A stretch of DNA of 64,000 bases. Source: Prescottella defluvii (GTDB lineage Bacteria > Actinomycetota > Actinomycetes > Mycobacteriales > Mycobacteriaceae). Position 1 is the first letter of the stretch. Each line of letters begins with the position of its first letter. The notes under the pieces were generated by a model. That model worked only from the letters and a program-made list of their open reading frames with translations, was not told the origin of the DNA and did not search any database. Positions 56,151-64,000 of the stretch are shown here, piece by piece. A program made the translations under genes and the position numbers. Where the stretch lies: positions 34,434-98,433 of the forward strand of contig NZ_JPOC01000045.1 in NCBI RefSeq assembly GCF_000738775.1, given 5' to 3'.

Positions 56151-57283
56151 CACCCGAACAGCGTGAGCTGCAGGCGGAACTGCGCCGCTACTTCTCCGGA
56201 CTGATCTCGCCCGCCGAGGCCGAGATCATGCTCACCGAACGCCACGGTCCGACCTACCGTGAGGTGATCCGTCGGATGGGCAAGGACGGCTGGCTCGGCG
56301 TCGGCTGGCCGGTGGAGTTCGGTGGCCGCGGCTTCGGTGAGATCGAGCAGCAGATCTTCGTCAACGAGGCTGTGCGAGCGGATGTTCCGTTGCCGTCGGT
56401 CACATTGCAGACCGTCGGCCCGACGTTGATGACGTACGGCACCGAGGAGCAGAAGCGCAAGTTCCTGCCCGCGATCCTCGCCGGCGAGGTGCACTTCGCG
56501 ATCGGCTACTCCGAGCCCGACGCCGGCACCGACCTCGCGGCCCTGCGCACCACCGCCGTCCGTGACGGCGACGAGTATGTCGTCAACGGACAGAAGATCT
56601 TCACCACCGGTGGGCACGACGCCGACTACATCTGGCTCGCGGTCCGCACCGGTGACGCGGAGTCGCGGCACCGCGGCATCTCGATCCTCATCGTGGACAC
56701 CGAGGATCCCGGGTTCACGTGGACGCCGATCATCACCGCCGACGGCGCGCACCACGTCAACGCCACGTACTACTCGGACGTCCGGGTGCCGGCGAGCATG
56801 CTGGTCGGCGAGGAGAACAAGGGCTGGCGGCTCATCACGACACAGCTCAACCACGAGCGCGTCATGCTCGGACCGGCTGGCCGCGTCGCCGGGCTGTACG
56901 AGAAGGTGTACGAGTGGGCCGCGAAGCGGGATCTGTTGGCGCTGCCGGACGTCCGGCGCGGGCTCGGCGAGATCCACGCCACCTACCGCCTCAACGAACT
57001 GCTCAACTGGCAGGTCGCGGCGGCCACCGGTGACGTCGACATCGCGGACGCGTCGGCCACCAAGGTCTTTGCGACCGAGCGTATTCAGCGGGTGGGCCGG
57101 ATCGCGGACGAGATCGTCGGCGCGCACGGCGACCCGGGCGATCCCGAGACCGCGGCACTCATGCGGTGGCTCGACGTCCAGGTGAAGCGCAACGTCGTCA
57201 TCACCTTCGGCGGTGGCGTCAACGAGGTCATGCGCGAGCTCATCGCGGTGGCCGGGCTGGGACTTCCGAAGGTGCCGCGATGA
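56135..57283 (+). CDS. chsE2: Steroid side-chain acyl-CoA dehydrogenase ChsE2 (FadE29)
   Basis: The catalytic partner of ChsE1. It has 382 residues from a GTG inside the end of chsE1. The start FIDLTPEQRELQAELRRYF and GVGWPVEFGGRGFGEIEQQI, FAIGYSEPDAGTDLAALRTTA, DGAHHVNATYYSDVRVP and VITFGGGVNEVMRELIA closely follow Rv3543c. The two polypeptides form an alpha2beta2 enzyme with FAD at the interfaces. It overlaps chsH2 by 4 bases (ATGA). Confidence 0.93.
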   Translation: MFIDLTPEQRELQAELRRYFSGLISPAEAEIMLTERHGPTYREVIRRMGKDGWLGVGWPVEFGGRGFGEIEQQIFVNEAVRADVPLPSVTLQTVGPTLMTYGTEEQKRKFLPAILAGEVHFAIGYSEPDAGTDLAALRTTAVRDGDEYVVNGQKIFTTGGHDADYIWLAVRTGDAESRHRGISILIVDTEDPGFTWTPIITADGAHHVNATYYSDVRVPASMLVGEENKGWRLITTQLNHERVMLGPAGRVAGLYEKVYEWAAKRDLLALPDVRRGLGEIHATYRLNELLNWQVAAATGDVDIADASATKVFATERIQRVGRIADEIVGAHGDPGDPETAALMRWLDVQVKRNVVITFGGGVNEVMRELIAVAGLGLPKVPR

Positions 57284-58281
57284 CCGAAAACGATACGACC
57301 GCACAGATTCTGGCGGCCGCCGAGCAGGTCAAGTCCGGCGGGGCGAGCAAGCCGCGCGCCGGCCGGGACCCGATCAACATGCCGATGGTCCGCAACTGGC
57401 TCGAGGCGATCGGCGACGAGAACCCGATCTACGTGGACGAGGATGCGGCCGTCGCGGCCGGTCACGGCGGCCTCGTCGCGCCGCCCGCGATGGCACAGGT
57501 GTGGACCATGCGCGGTCTCGGCGCCGTCCGCGAGGAGGACGATCCGCTGGGCCGGATGACGCAGATCCTCGACGACGCCGGCTACACGTCGGTGGTCGCC
57601 ACCAACTGTGACCAGATCTACCACCGCTACCTGCGTCCCGGCGAGGAGGTGACGATCGAGTCGACTCTCGAGGAGATCGTCGGCCCCAAGAAGACGGGAC
57701 TCGGCGAGGGCTGGTTCTTCACCACGCGCAACCTCTGGAAGGTCGGTGACGAGATCGTCGCCGAGATGATGTTCCGCATCCTGAAGTTCATGCCGCCTGC
57801 CGAGCAGGAGGCCGCTGTCGAAACCGGCTCGGTCCCCGAGGATCTCGATCCGACACGGATGATGCGGCCGACGCCGTCGCGGGACACGCAGTTCTTCTGG
57901 GACGGTGTGGCCGCGCACGAGTTGCGGATCCAGCAGCGCCCGGACGGGGCGCTGCAGCATCCTCCGGTGCCGGTGCTGTGGAAGGACAAGACCGAGACCA
58001 CCGACTACGTCGTCGCGTCCGGTCGGGGCACCGTCTTCAGCTTCGTCGTCCACCACGCACCCAAGGTGCCGGGCCGGTCGCTGCCGTTCGTGGTGGCGCT
58101 CGTCGAACTCGAGGAGGGCGTGCGCATGCTCGGCGAGCTGCGCGACGTCGACCCGTCCGAGGTCGCCGTCGGAATGCCGGTCCAGGTCCAGTTCCTGGAC
58201 TTCCCGGGCGACCCCGATGCTTCGGAGACCGGTAACGAGCCCTGGACGCTGTACGCGTGGCGTCCGGTGAAGGAGTCGTAG
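57280..58281 (+). CDS. chsH2: Steroid enoyl-CoA hydratase subunit ChsH2 (MaoC-DUF35)
   Basis: A 333-residue two-domain protein: an N-terminal MaoC-like hotdog (about 1-185, with RNWLEAIGDENPIYVDEDAA and GHGGLVAPPAMAQVW) and a C-terminal DUF35 OB-fold (about 200-330, with FFWDGVAAHELRIQQ). With ChsH1 it hydrates the C17-C20 double bond of the steroid CoA. The DUF35 part also binds the aldolase Ltp2. The usual Cys4 zinc site of DUF35 is not visible here, as in some ChsH2 proteins. Confidence 0.92.
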   Translation: MTENDTTAQILAAAEQVKSGGASKPRAGRDPINMPMVRNWLEAIGDENPIYVDEDAAVAAGHGGLVAPPAMAQVWTMRGLGAVREEDDPLGRMTQILDDAGYTSVVATNCDQIYHRYLRPGEEVTIESTLEEIVGPKKTGLGEGWFFTTRNLWKVGDEIVAEMMFRILKFMPPAEQEAAVETGSVPEDLDPTRMMRPTPSRDTQFFWDGVAAHELRIQQRPDGALQHPPVPVLWKDKTETTDYVVASGRGTVFSFVVHHAPKVPGRSLPFVVALVELEEGVRMLGELRDVDPSEVAVGMPVQVQFLDFPGDPDASETGNEPWTLYAWRPVKES

Positions 58282-58704
58282 ATGACCAGCGCACTCGACA
58301 TCTCCGTCGGCGACCAGCTGCCGGGCCTCTCCATCCACGGGGATCCCACGTTCATCGTCTCGACGGCGTTGGCCACCAGGGACTTCCAGGACGTGCACCA
58401 CGACCGGGACAAGGCGCAGCAGCGCGGGTCCAAGGACATCTTCGTCAACATTCTCACCGACACCGGGTTGGTGCAGCGGTTCGTCACGGACTGGGCGGGC
58501 CCGCGGGCGCGGATCACGTCGATCAAGCTGCGACTCGGGGTGCCGTGGTACGCGTACGACACGCTGAACCTCTCCGGTGAGGTCGTCGCGGCCGACGACG
58601 GTCTGGTCACGGTCAAGGTGGTCGGCAAGGACAGTCTGGGGGACCACATCACCTCCACGGTCACTCTCGCCATGAACGGCGACTCGGATGGAGGGCGAGC
58701 ATGA
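58282..58704 (+). CDS. chsH1: Steroid enoyl-CoA hydratase subunit ChsH1 (MaoC)
   Basis: A 140-residue hotdog protein that pairs with ChsH2. The hydratase motif is ATRDFQDVHHDRDKAQQRG (Asp and His as catalytic pair), with FVNILTDTGLVQRFVTDW following, as in Rv3541c. The ATG follows the chsH2 stop with no spacing and has AAGGAG upstream. It overlaps ltp2 by 4 bases. Confidence 0.93.
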   Translation: MTSALDISVGDQLPGLSIHGDPTFIVSTALATRDFQDVHHDRDKAQQRGSKDIFVNILTDTGLVQRFVTDWAGPRARITSIKLRLGVPWYAYDTLNLSGEVVAADDGLVTVKVVGKDSLGDHITSTVTLAMNGDSDGGRA

Positions 58705-59870
58705 GCGGGCTGTCCGGCAAGGCCGCGATCGTCGGCATCGGCGCCACCGACTTCTCGAAGGACTCGGGGCGTAGCGAACTGCGCCTGGCCGCGGAGGCGG
58801 TCCAGGCTGCGCTCGACGACGCGGGACTGAAGCCGTCCGACGTGGACGGTCTGACGTCGTTCACGATGGACACCAACACCGAAGCGGCCGTTGCTCGTTC
58901 GGTCGGTATCCCGAACCTGAAGTTCTTCAGCCGCATCCACTACGGCGGCGGCGCGGCGTGCGCCACCATCCAGCAGGCCGCGATGGCGGTCGCCACCGGA
59001 GTTGCCGACGTCGTGGTGGCGTACCGCGCGTTCAACGAGCGCTCGGGTGCCCGGTTCGGTCAGGTCAACACCGGGCTGGTGCAGCAGGTCAACTCGTCGG
59101 GCACCGACAACGCGTTCTCGTATCCGCACGGGCTGGGTACGCCGGCTTCGTTCGTCGCGATGGTCGCGCAGCGGTACATGCACGTGTACGGCGCCACGAG
59201 TGAGGATTTCGGCCGTGTCGCGGTTGCCGATCGCAAGCATGCGGCGGTGAACCCCGCCGCCTTCTTCTACGGCAAGCCGATCACGCTCGAGGATCACCAG
59301 AACTCGCGGTTCATCGCCGAACCGCTGCACCTGCTGGACTGCTGCCAGGAGACTGACGGTGGCATCGCGATCGTCGTGACATCGCCGGAGCGGGCGAAGG
59401 ACCTGCCGAACAAGCCGGCGATCATCGCGGCCGCGGCGCAGGGGAGCGGGCCGGATCAGTACATCATGACCAGCTACTACCGTGACGGCCTGACGGGTCT
59501 GCCCGAGATGGGCATCGTCGGTGATCAGCTGTGGGAGCAGTCGGGGTTGCGGCCGTCGGACATGCAGACCGCGGTGCTCTACGACCACTTCACGCCGTAC
59601 GTGCTGATGCAGCTCGAGGAACTCGGCTTCTGCGGCCGCGGCGAGGCCCGCGACTTCATCGCCGACGGCGCCATCGAACTGGGCGGACGCCTGCCGATCA
59701 ACACGCACGGCGGCCAGCTCGGTGAGGCCTACATCCACGGCATGAACGGCATCGCCGAGGGCGTCCGTCAGATCCGCGGCACGTCGGTCAACCAGGTTCC
59801 GGACGTCGAGAACGTCCTCGTCACCGCCGGAACCGGTGTTCCCACTTCGGGACTGGTGCTCTCCGCGTAG
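58701..59870 (+). CDS. ltp2: Ltp2, thiolase-fold aldolase of steroid side-chain cleavage
   Basis: A 389-residue lipid-transfer-protein/thiolase-like enzyme. With the ChsH2 DUF35 domain it performs the retro-aldol cleavage of the 17-hydroxy steroid CoA to a 17-keto steroid (androstenedione type) and propionyl-CoA. The start AAIVGIGATDFSKDSGRSELRLAAEA is typical, and the thiolase Cys nucleophile is absent, as expected for this group. INTHGGQLGEAYIHGMNGIAEGVRQIRG lies near the end. Last gene of the operon; a hairpin follows. Confidence 0.94.
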   Translation: MSGLSGKAAIVGIGATDFSKDSGRSELRLAAEAVQAALDDAGLKPSDVDGLTSFTMDTNTEAAVARSVGIPNLKFFSRIHYGGGAACATIQQAAMAVATGVADVVVAYRAFNERSGARFGQVNTGLVQQVNSSGTDNAFSYPHGLGTPASFVAMVAQRYMHVYGATSEDFGRVAVADRKHAAVNPAAFFYGKPITLEDHQNSRFIAEPLHLLDCCQETDGGIAIVVTSPERAKDLPNKPAIIAAAAQGSGPDQYIMTSYYRDGLTGLPEMGIVGDQLWEQSGLRPSDMQTAVLYDHFTPYVLMQLEELGFCGRGEARDFIADGAIELGGRLPINTHGGQLGEAYIHGMNGIAEGVRQIRGTSVNQVPDVENVLVTAGTGVPTSGLVLSA

Positions 59871-59894
59871 CCCGCTCCGGCACCCGGTAGCGGT

Positions 59895-59940
59895 GGGGCG
59901 GCTCGTCTGCGAGGAATCATGCCTCGCCGACGGCCGCCCC
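59895..59940. terminator. Compound hairpin between ltp2 and tauD-like gene
   Basis: An outer 8-bp stem (59895-59902 with 59933-59940) and an inner 6-bp stem (59909-59914 with 59922-59927), between converging genes. Confidence 0.6.
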
Positions 59941-59955
59941 GTCTGCGGTCCGGAG

Positions 59956-60858
59956 CTACGCGGACAGCGGTGCACCGTCGGGTGTACGAACCGCGGCGAG
60001 GTGCTCATCCCGCTCGAAGTACGGCCGATCGCCGTCGACCTCGATCCGTCGCACTACCCGGTGTTGCGGAAAGTGGTCGGCGGCGGCGCGGTGCATCGTC
60101 GAGCGCTCGTCCCAGATGGCGAGGTCGCCCGCGGTCCAGCGCCACCGGATCTGGAAGCGCTCGTCGGTGACGTGATGCCGCAGGAAGCCCAGCAGTGCAT
60201 CGCTCTCGTCGCGGCGCATCCCCTTGATGCGGTCCATCGAGGGACCGCCGATGAACAGGATCCGGCGACCGTTCTCGGGGTGCGTACGTACCAGGGGGTG
60301 CGTGACGATTCGCGGATACGTGTCCTTCAGTCGGTCGGCCATCGCGCGTGCTTCGGGACGTCCGCCGCCTCGTTCGAGGATCGATTCGACCATGCTGTCC
60401 GAGGTGTGCTCGACCTCGAGTCCCGCCAGCATCTCCTGCATGATCGGTGAGAGTGCGTCGTAGGCCGCGGTCATCGAGGCCCACAGTGTGTCACCGCCGG
60501 CAGCGGGAATGAGTTCGCCGCTCAACAGCGCGTACCTCGGCGGCGTCGAGATCCAGGTGACGTCGGTATGCCACATCTCGGCTGTCGGTGGACTGTCTGG
60601 TCCGTCGGTGATGACCTGCATGCTGGGTGCGGTGGCGCCCGCGAGACGCGCCAGCGGGAAGACGCTGGGTGTGCCGAAGCGGTGAGCGACGGCGAGATGT
60701 TCCTCGGCGTCCAACCGCGCACCGCGCAGGAAGATCACCTGGTGTTCGTGCAGTGCGTCGCGCACGGCGTCGAACTCCGTGGCGTCGCAGGTGCGTAGGT
60801 CGACTCCACGCACCTCCGCCCCGATCGAGTTGGTGATGGGCAGTACCTCGATGGTCAT
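59956..60858 (-). CDS. TauD/TfdA-family 2-oxoglutarate dioxygenase
   Basis: A non-haem iron, 2-oxoglutarate-dependent dioxygenase of 300 residues. The iron ligands are the His and Asp of WHTDVTW and the distal His of RSTMHRAA. The 2-oxoglutarate-binding Arg is expected in HRVVRRIEVDG. Relatives release sulfite from taurine or alkylsulfates or open aryloxy acids; the substrate here is unknown. AGAGGAG precedes the ATG. Confidence 0.9.
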   Translation of the reverse strand: MTIEVLPITNSIGAEVRGVDLRTCDATEFDAVRDALHEHQVIFLRGARLDAEEHLAVAHRFGTPSVFPLARLAGATAPSMQVITDGPDSPPTAEMWHTDVTWISTPPRYALLSGELIPAAGGDTLWASMTAAYDALSPIMQEMLAGLEVEHTSDSMVESILERGGGRPEARAMADRLKDTYPRIVTHPLVRTHPENGRRILFIGGPSMDRIKGMRRDESDALLGFLRHHVTDERFQIRWRWTAGDLAIWDERSTMHRAAADHFPQHRVVRRIEVDGDRPYFERDEHLAAVRTPDGAPLSA

Positions 60859-61421
60859 TCGAACTCCTCTTCGCGATCGATCGGCTTTCTAAGCTAACCG
60901 GATCAGTATGTGGGTGGGTGGACATCCGCGTCGAGCGTTCCCCAGATGGTCGCGTGAGGACCGGCGCGCTCGGGCTTGGCCTGACTGTTGCACGTCAATC
61001 ACTGCAAGGGAAGGGGTTTCGAGAGTTCTTGACCGGTTCTGGATGTGGCGGCCGAGCGATACCCTCGCATCTCATACTCTGGGAAGTTGTTTACCTTTTC
61101 ATCCAGGGGGATTACTGTGCGTGATCAGCGTCACCATGTTCTGCTGTGGCCGGTGAGCCGGTGAGGCCTTGTCGGGGCTCACGGGTTCCTCCGTGTGGGC
61201 ACAGCCGCGGACGTATGTGACGTCACGAAACATCTTCCGGTCCGTCTCGGGCGGACCGGTTCCGAGACTCGAGGAGGCCGCCGATGACGGCAATGTGCCC
61301 TGTTGCAGCTTCGACTCCGCCGATCGTTGCCGTGTTCGCATCGCCGCGGAAGTCCGCGCGGTCGGGCGGGCGTTCCGAACCGGCGCTGTCGGTTGCGCGC
61401 CGAGAACCCTAGGATTCGTCC
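60859..61421. other. 563-base interval without a convincing gene
   Basis: Lower GC in 61020-61120. It contains a 15-codon frame (61117-61164) starting GTG after AGGGGG and TACCTT, and a 42-codon frame (61284-61412) starting ATG after GAGGAGG. Neither shows a recognisable motif. A regulatory RNA or leader is possible. Confidence 0.5.
61410..61415 (+). promoter_or_regulatory. -10 element TAGGAT of TetR gene
   Basis: Hexamer 6 bases before the ATG at 61422. Confidence 0.5.
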
Positions 61422-62072
61422 ATGGCACGCGACGGGGCAGCAACACGAGAACGGTTGATCAATGCTGCCGAGCAGGTGTTCGCAGCGCAGGGCGTCGAGC
61501 AGGCCAACCTGCGGGAGATCAACCGGGTTGCCGGCCAATCCAACAACTCGGCGCTGCACTATCACTTCGGATCTCGGGAAGCGTTGCTCACGGCGGTGCT
61601 CGCGAAGTATCGGGTGGAGACCGACACCCGGCGACGTGAACTCGTTTCGGCGCTGGACGGCAAGGTGCCCTCGATCGCGGATCTGTTGGTGGTCTCGATG
61701 TGGCCCTTGGCGTTTCAGCTCGAGAGCGAGAGCGGACGGAACGTACTGCGCATCCTGTTCCGCATTCGGCACCGCAGTGAGGTCCGCACACACCCCACCC
61801 TCAACGCGGACAGCACCGATGACCTCCAGTGGGCGTACGCACAACTCCAGGCGCGGCTGCGGCACCTCCCGGAAGCGCTGAGCAACGAGCGGCTGGGGGT
61901 GTGGATCGACATGGCTCTCGCCGCGCTTGCCAGTCGTGCCGAGCATCTCGAACGTGGCGTGGAGCCGGTGATCGACAACAACGCCTTCATGAACAACCTC
62001 GTCGACATGGGTGTCGCTGCCCTGACCGCCCCGAGCAGTCTCGTCACGCCGCCCAGGCCCGATCGACTCTGA
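61422..62072 (+). CDS. TetR-family transcriptional regulator
   Basis: A 216-residue regulator. The N-terminal helix-turn-helix is TRERLINAAEQVFAAQGVEQANL through NNSALHYHFGSREALLTAVLAKY; the ligand domain follows. AMALAALASRAEHL lies in the C-terminal half. It is followed on the same strand by a solute-binding lipoprotein after a gap with palindromes, and faces a TauD-type gene upstream, either of which may be its target. Confidence 0.88.
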   Translation: MARDGAATRERLINAAEQVFAAQGVEQANLREINRVAGQSNNSALHYHFGSREALLTAVLAKYRVETDTRRRELVSALDGKVPSIADLLVVSMWPLAFQLESESGRNVLRILFRIRHRSEVRTHPTLNADSTDDLQWAYAQLQARLRHLPEALSNERLGVWIDMALAALASRAEHLERGVEPVIDNNAFMNNLVDMGVAALTAPSSLVTPPRPDRL

Positions 62073-62236
62073 CCGGAGCGGAAGCTACCGGTAGTTCCCC
62101 CTCCACAGCCGGAACGGGCTGACCCTTCGGTCGCACCGCCGGTTGAGTATCGGCGCGCGCACTCGGACGCGTCGTCCATGCCGGCCGTGGTCGTCGGCCC
62201 GGATCCGGCTGTCTCCTCTCATCTTTATTCCCCGCA

Positions 62237-62250
62237 CATGCAGGCATGTC
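62237..62250. promoter_or_regulatory. Palindrome upstream of the binding-protein gene
   Basis: ACATGC-AG-GCATGT, perfect 6-base arms, 38 bases before the ATG. A plausible site for the neighbouring TetR protein. Confidence 0.45.
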
Positions 62251-62288
62251 AGTACAGCTGACTCGACTTACACGCTGGAGGTTCTTTC

Positions 62289-63902
62289 ATGAGCAAGCAC
62301 TCGAGAAGGGTGGGCCGGATGCTGGCGACAGCCGCGGCCGGTGCCATCGCACTCACCGGTTGCGCCGCCACCGACACCGACACCGGCGACGGCAGCCAGG
62401 ACGCCTCGTCCAGTGCGACGATCCGGCAGGGCATCCTGGGCGGCCAGGGGGACGGCGGCACTCCGGTGCCGGGCGGCACGTTGCGGTTCGCGTCGTACGC
62501 GCCGGTGTCGAGCCTCGACCCGACGAAGACGCAGACTGCCGGCGCCACGGGCGGTTCCGAGATGGCCGCGGTGTACGACGTGCTGATGCGCTACGACGTC
62601 GAGTCGCAGGGCTTCGTGCCGCAGCTCGCGGAGTCGTTCGAGGAGAGTGCCGACCACCTGACGTGGACGCTGAAGCTGCGCGACAACGTGACGTTCAGCG
62701 ACGGCACCCCGCTGGATGCGGACGCGGTCGTCGCGAGCATCGACCGCTACAACCAGAGCCGCGGCGCCAACTCGCAGGTGTACACCCAGATGGTCGCCAA
62801 CACCGAGGCCAGGGACTCGTCGACCGTCGTCTTCACGCTGAAGCAGCCGTGGCGCACGTTCCCGGCGATGCTCGCGTACGGACACGGAATGGTTGTCGCG
62901 CCGTCCTCGCAGCAGGGTGACAAGTTCACCCCGATCGGTGCCGGTCCGTTCACCGTCGAGAGCCTCCAGGCGCAGCAGGAACTCACCCTGAAGGCCCGTC
63001 CGGACTACTGGGGTGGCGCGCCGAACCTCGACGGCCTGAAGTTCGTCGCGATCGGTGCCGAGCAGCCCAAGATCGACGCGCTCAAGACCGACGGCGTCGA
63101 CATGATCTACCTTCGCAACGCCCAGACCGTCAACACGGCCAAGGACCAGTTCCCGGGCTACATCGAAACTCTGAGCATGTCGCAGGTAGGCCAGCTCAAC
63201 AACGCACCGGGCCGGCCCGCCGCGGATCCGCTCGTCCGCCAGGCGATCGCGTACGCGATCGACACGGAGGTCCTCAATCAGCGAGCCCGTGGTGGCGAGG
63301 GCATGCCCGGCACGGACATGTTCCAGCCGTGGTCGATGTGGCACGGCGAGACCGGTGGCATCACGCCGGATGCCGCGAAGGCCGAGGAACTGCTGGAGCA
63401 GGCGAAGGCCGGCGGCTTCGACGGCAAGCTCACCTACGTCGCGATCAACGAGCCCGACGCGCAGCAACTGGCACTTGCGGTCCAGGCCCAGATGAACGCC
63501 GTCGGCTTCGACGTCACGATCGCGAACGTCAGCAGCGCCACCGACATGGTCAAGAGGCTCTACGTCGACCGCGACTTCGACATGGGCACAGGCGGATACG
63601 GCGTCAGTGACAGTACGCCCGAGATCCGCTTGTTCAGCGCGCTGTCGAGCACGTCGACGAACAACGTCCTGGGCTACAAGAGTCCGAAGATGGACGAGCT
63701 GCTCGGCAATGTGTTCTCTGCTCCGGACGAGGCCGCCAAGCGTGACGCACTCGGCCAGGTGCAGCAACTGGTGAGTGCTGATCAGCCCTTCCTGGCGTGG
63801 AGTGCCGGCGCCAACTACGTCGCGTGGTCCGACGACGTGTACGGCGCGACCCCCACGGTCGACAGCATCATCCTGTTCGACAAGGCATTCAAGAAGAACT
63901 GA
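62289..63902 (+). CDS. Family 5 solute-binding lipoprotein of an ABC transporter
   Basis: A 537-residue extracytoplasmic binding protein of the peptide/nickel/opine type. The signal peptide ends at lipobox LTGC (about residue 25). The family region FVPQLAESFEESADHLTWTLKLRDNVTFSDGTPLDADAVV, and later the DPLVRQAIAYAIDTEVL segment, are typical. GGAGG precedes the ATG. No permease or ATPase follows, because a strong terminator comes directly after. The substrate may be a sulfonate-related or peptide compound, but the sequence does not say. Confidence 0.9.
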   Translation: MSKHSRRVGRMLATAAAGAIALTGCAATDTDTGDGSQDASSSATIRQGILGGQGDGGTPVPGGTLRFASYAPVSSLDPTKTQTAGATGGSEMAAVYDVLMRYDVESQGFVPQLAESFEESADHLTWTLKLRDNVTFSDGTPLDADAVVASIDRYNQSRGANSQVYTQMVANTEARDSSTVVFTLKQPWRTFPAMLAYGHGMVVAPSSQQGDKFTPIGAGPFTVESLQAQQELTLKARPDYWGGAPNLDGLKFVAIGAEQPKIDALKTDGVDMIYLRNAQTVNTAKDQFPGYIETLSMSQVGQLNNAPGRPAADPLVRQAIAYAIDTEVLNQRARGGEGMPGTDMFQPWSMWHGETGGITPDAAKAEELLEQAKAGGFDGKLTYVAINEPDAQQLALAVQAQMNAVGFDVTIANVSSATDMVKRLYVDRDFDMGTGGYGVSDSTPEIRLFSALSSTSTNNVLGYKSPKMDELLGNVFSAPDEAAKRDALGQVQQLVSADQPFLAWSAGANYVAWSDDVYGATPTVDSIILFDKAFKKN

Positions 63903-63917
63903 TCCGAGGCGCCTCCG

Positions 63918-63968
63918 GCGCCCGTGTGCCCTTCCGGTAGCGGCGCTACCGGAAGGGCACACGGGCGC
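63918..63968. terminator. Strong terminator after binding-protein gene
   Basis: Perfect 24-bp stem (63918-63941 with 63945-63968) and a 3-base loop, the strongest hairpin in the window. Confidence 0.9.
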
Positions 63969-63975
63969 GAAGTGC

Positions 63976-64000
63976 CTAGTTGTACCTGGCCATCAGGTTG
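63976..64000 (-). CDS. Probable 3' end of a minus-strand gene
   Basis: On the minus strand the last bases read NLMARYN then TAG (stop at 63976-63978). A terminator shared with the converging gene lies just after it. Only seven codons are visible, so the product cannot be named. Confidence 0.35.

Overview
The window is about 70% GC, with many GTG starts, tightly overlapping genes and many promoters that appear leaderless. Its gene content points to a mycolic-acid-containing actinobacterium of the Rhodococcus/Prescottella type: Lsr2, CarD, the lipoprotein LpqE, the haem-degrading enzyme MhuD, ClpC1, and KstR with cholesterol side-chain genes. The species cannot be fixed from sequence alone. No rRNA, tRNA, CRISPR array, insertion sequence or prophage is visible.

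1-20.5 kb: the folate/pantothenate/CoA block (ftsH 3' end, folE, folP, folB, folK, a DUF3180 protein, a DUF6779-type protein, a DUF2520 protein, panC, panD, coaX), then lysS, lsr2 and clpC. As I recall it, this is the order of M. tuberculosis Rv3610c-Rv3596c. Two inserts interrupt it here. One holds cysteine dioxygenase plus rhodanese behind a possible cysteine-sensing leader, and an AraC regulator divergent from an NmrA-like/DUF1772 pair. The other is a GT-C-like membrane protein plus an acyltransferase between lsr2 and clpC.

20.5-29.9 kb: an accessory region. It has a small kinase, an MFS exporter, an OsmC peroxidase, and a six-gene minus-strand operon cbtB-cbtA-scnB-scnA-scnC-P15K-like. 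That operon encodes a cobalt importer with a three-subunit cobalt-type nitrile hydratase/thiocyanate hydrolase. Divergent from it is an unusual regulator made of two fused HxlR domains. An AMP-forming acyl ligase behind a Crp/GlxR-like site and a FrnE-type DsbA protein follow.

30-41.7 kb: return to the conserved core order (mhuD, alpha/beta hydrolase, mutY, carbonic anhydrase, a Rv3587c-like membrane protein, disA, radA, lpqE, carD, ispD, ispF, cysS, rlmB). A hotdog thioesterase sits between disA and radA.

41.7-52 kb: 5-oxoprolinase genes pxpA and pxpB, with pxpC cut off from them by a ZIP-like transporter and a three-copy repeat; the zinc importer znuABC with a possible Zur site; a LacI regulator; a 46-residue small protein; and a fused trehalose-6-phosphate phosphatase/GH15 glycosidase.

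52-60 kb: the cholesterol region. kstR is divergent from fadE34, and both face a KstR box. Next comes the operon chsE1-chsE2-chsH2-chsH1-ltp2 behind a second KstR box; it encodes the last side-chain steps that release propionyl-CoA and the 17-keto steroid. 60-64 kb: a TauD-type dioxygenase, a TetR regulator and a family 5 solute-binding lipoprotein with no permease beside it, closed by a very strong hairpin. The last bases probably hold the 3' end of a minus-strand gene.
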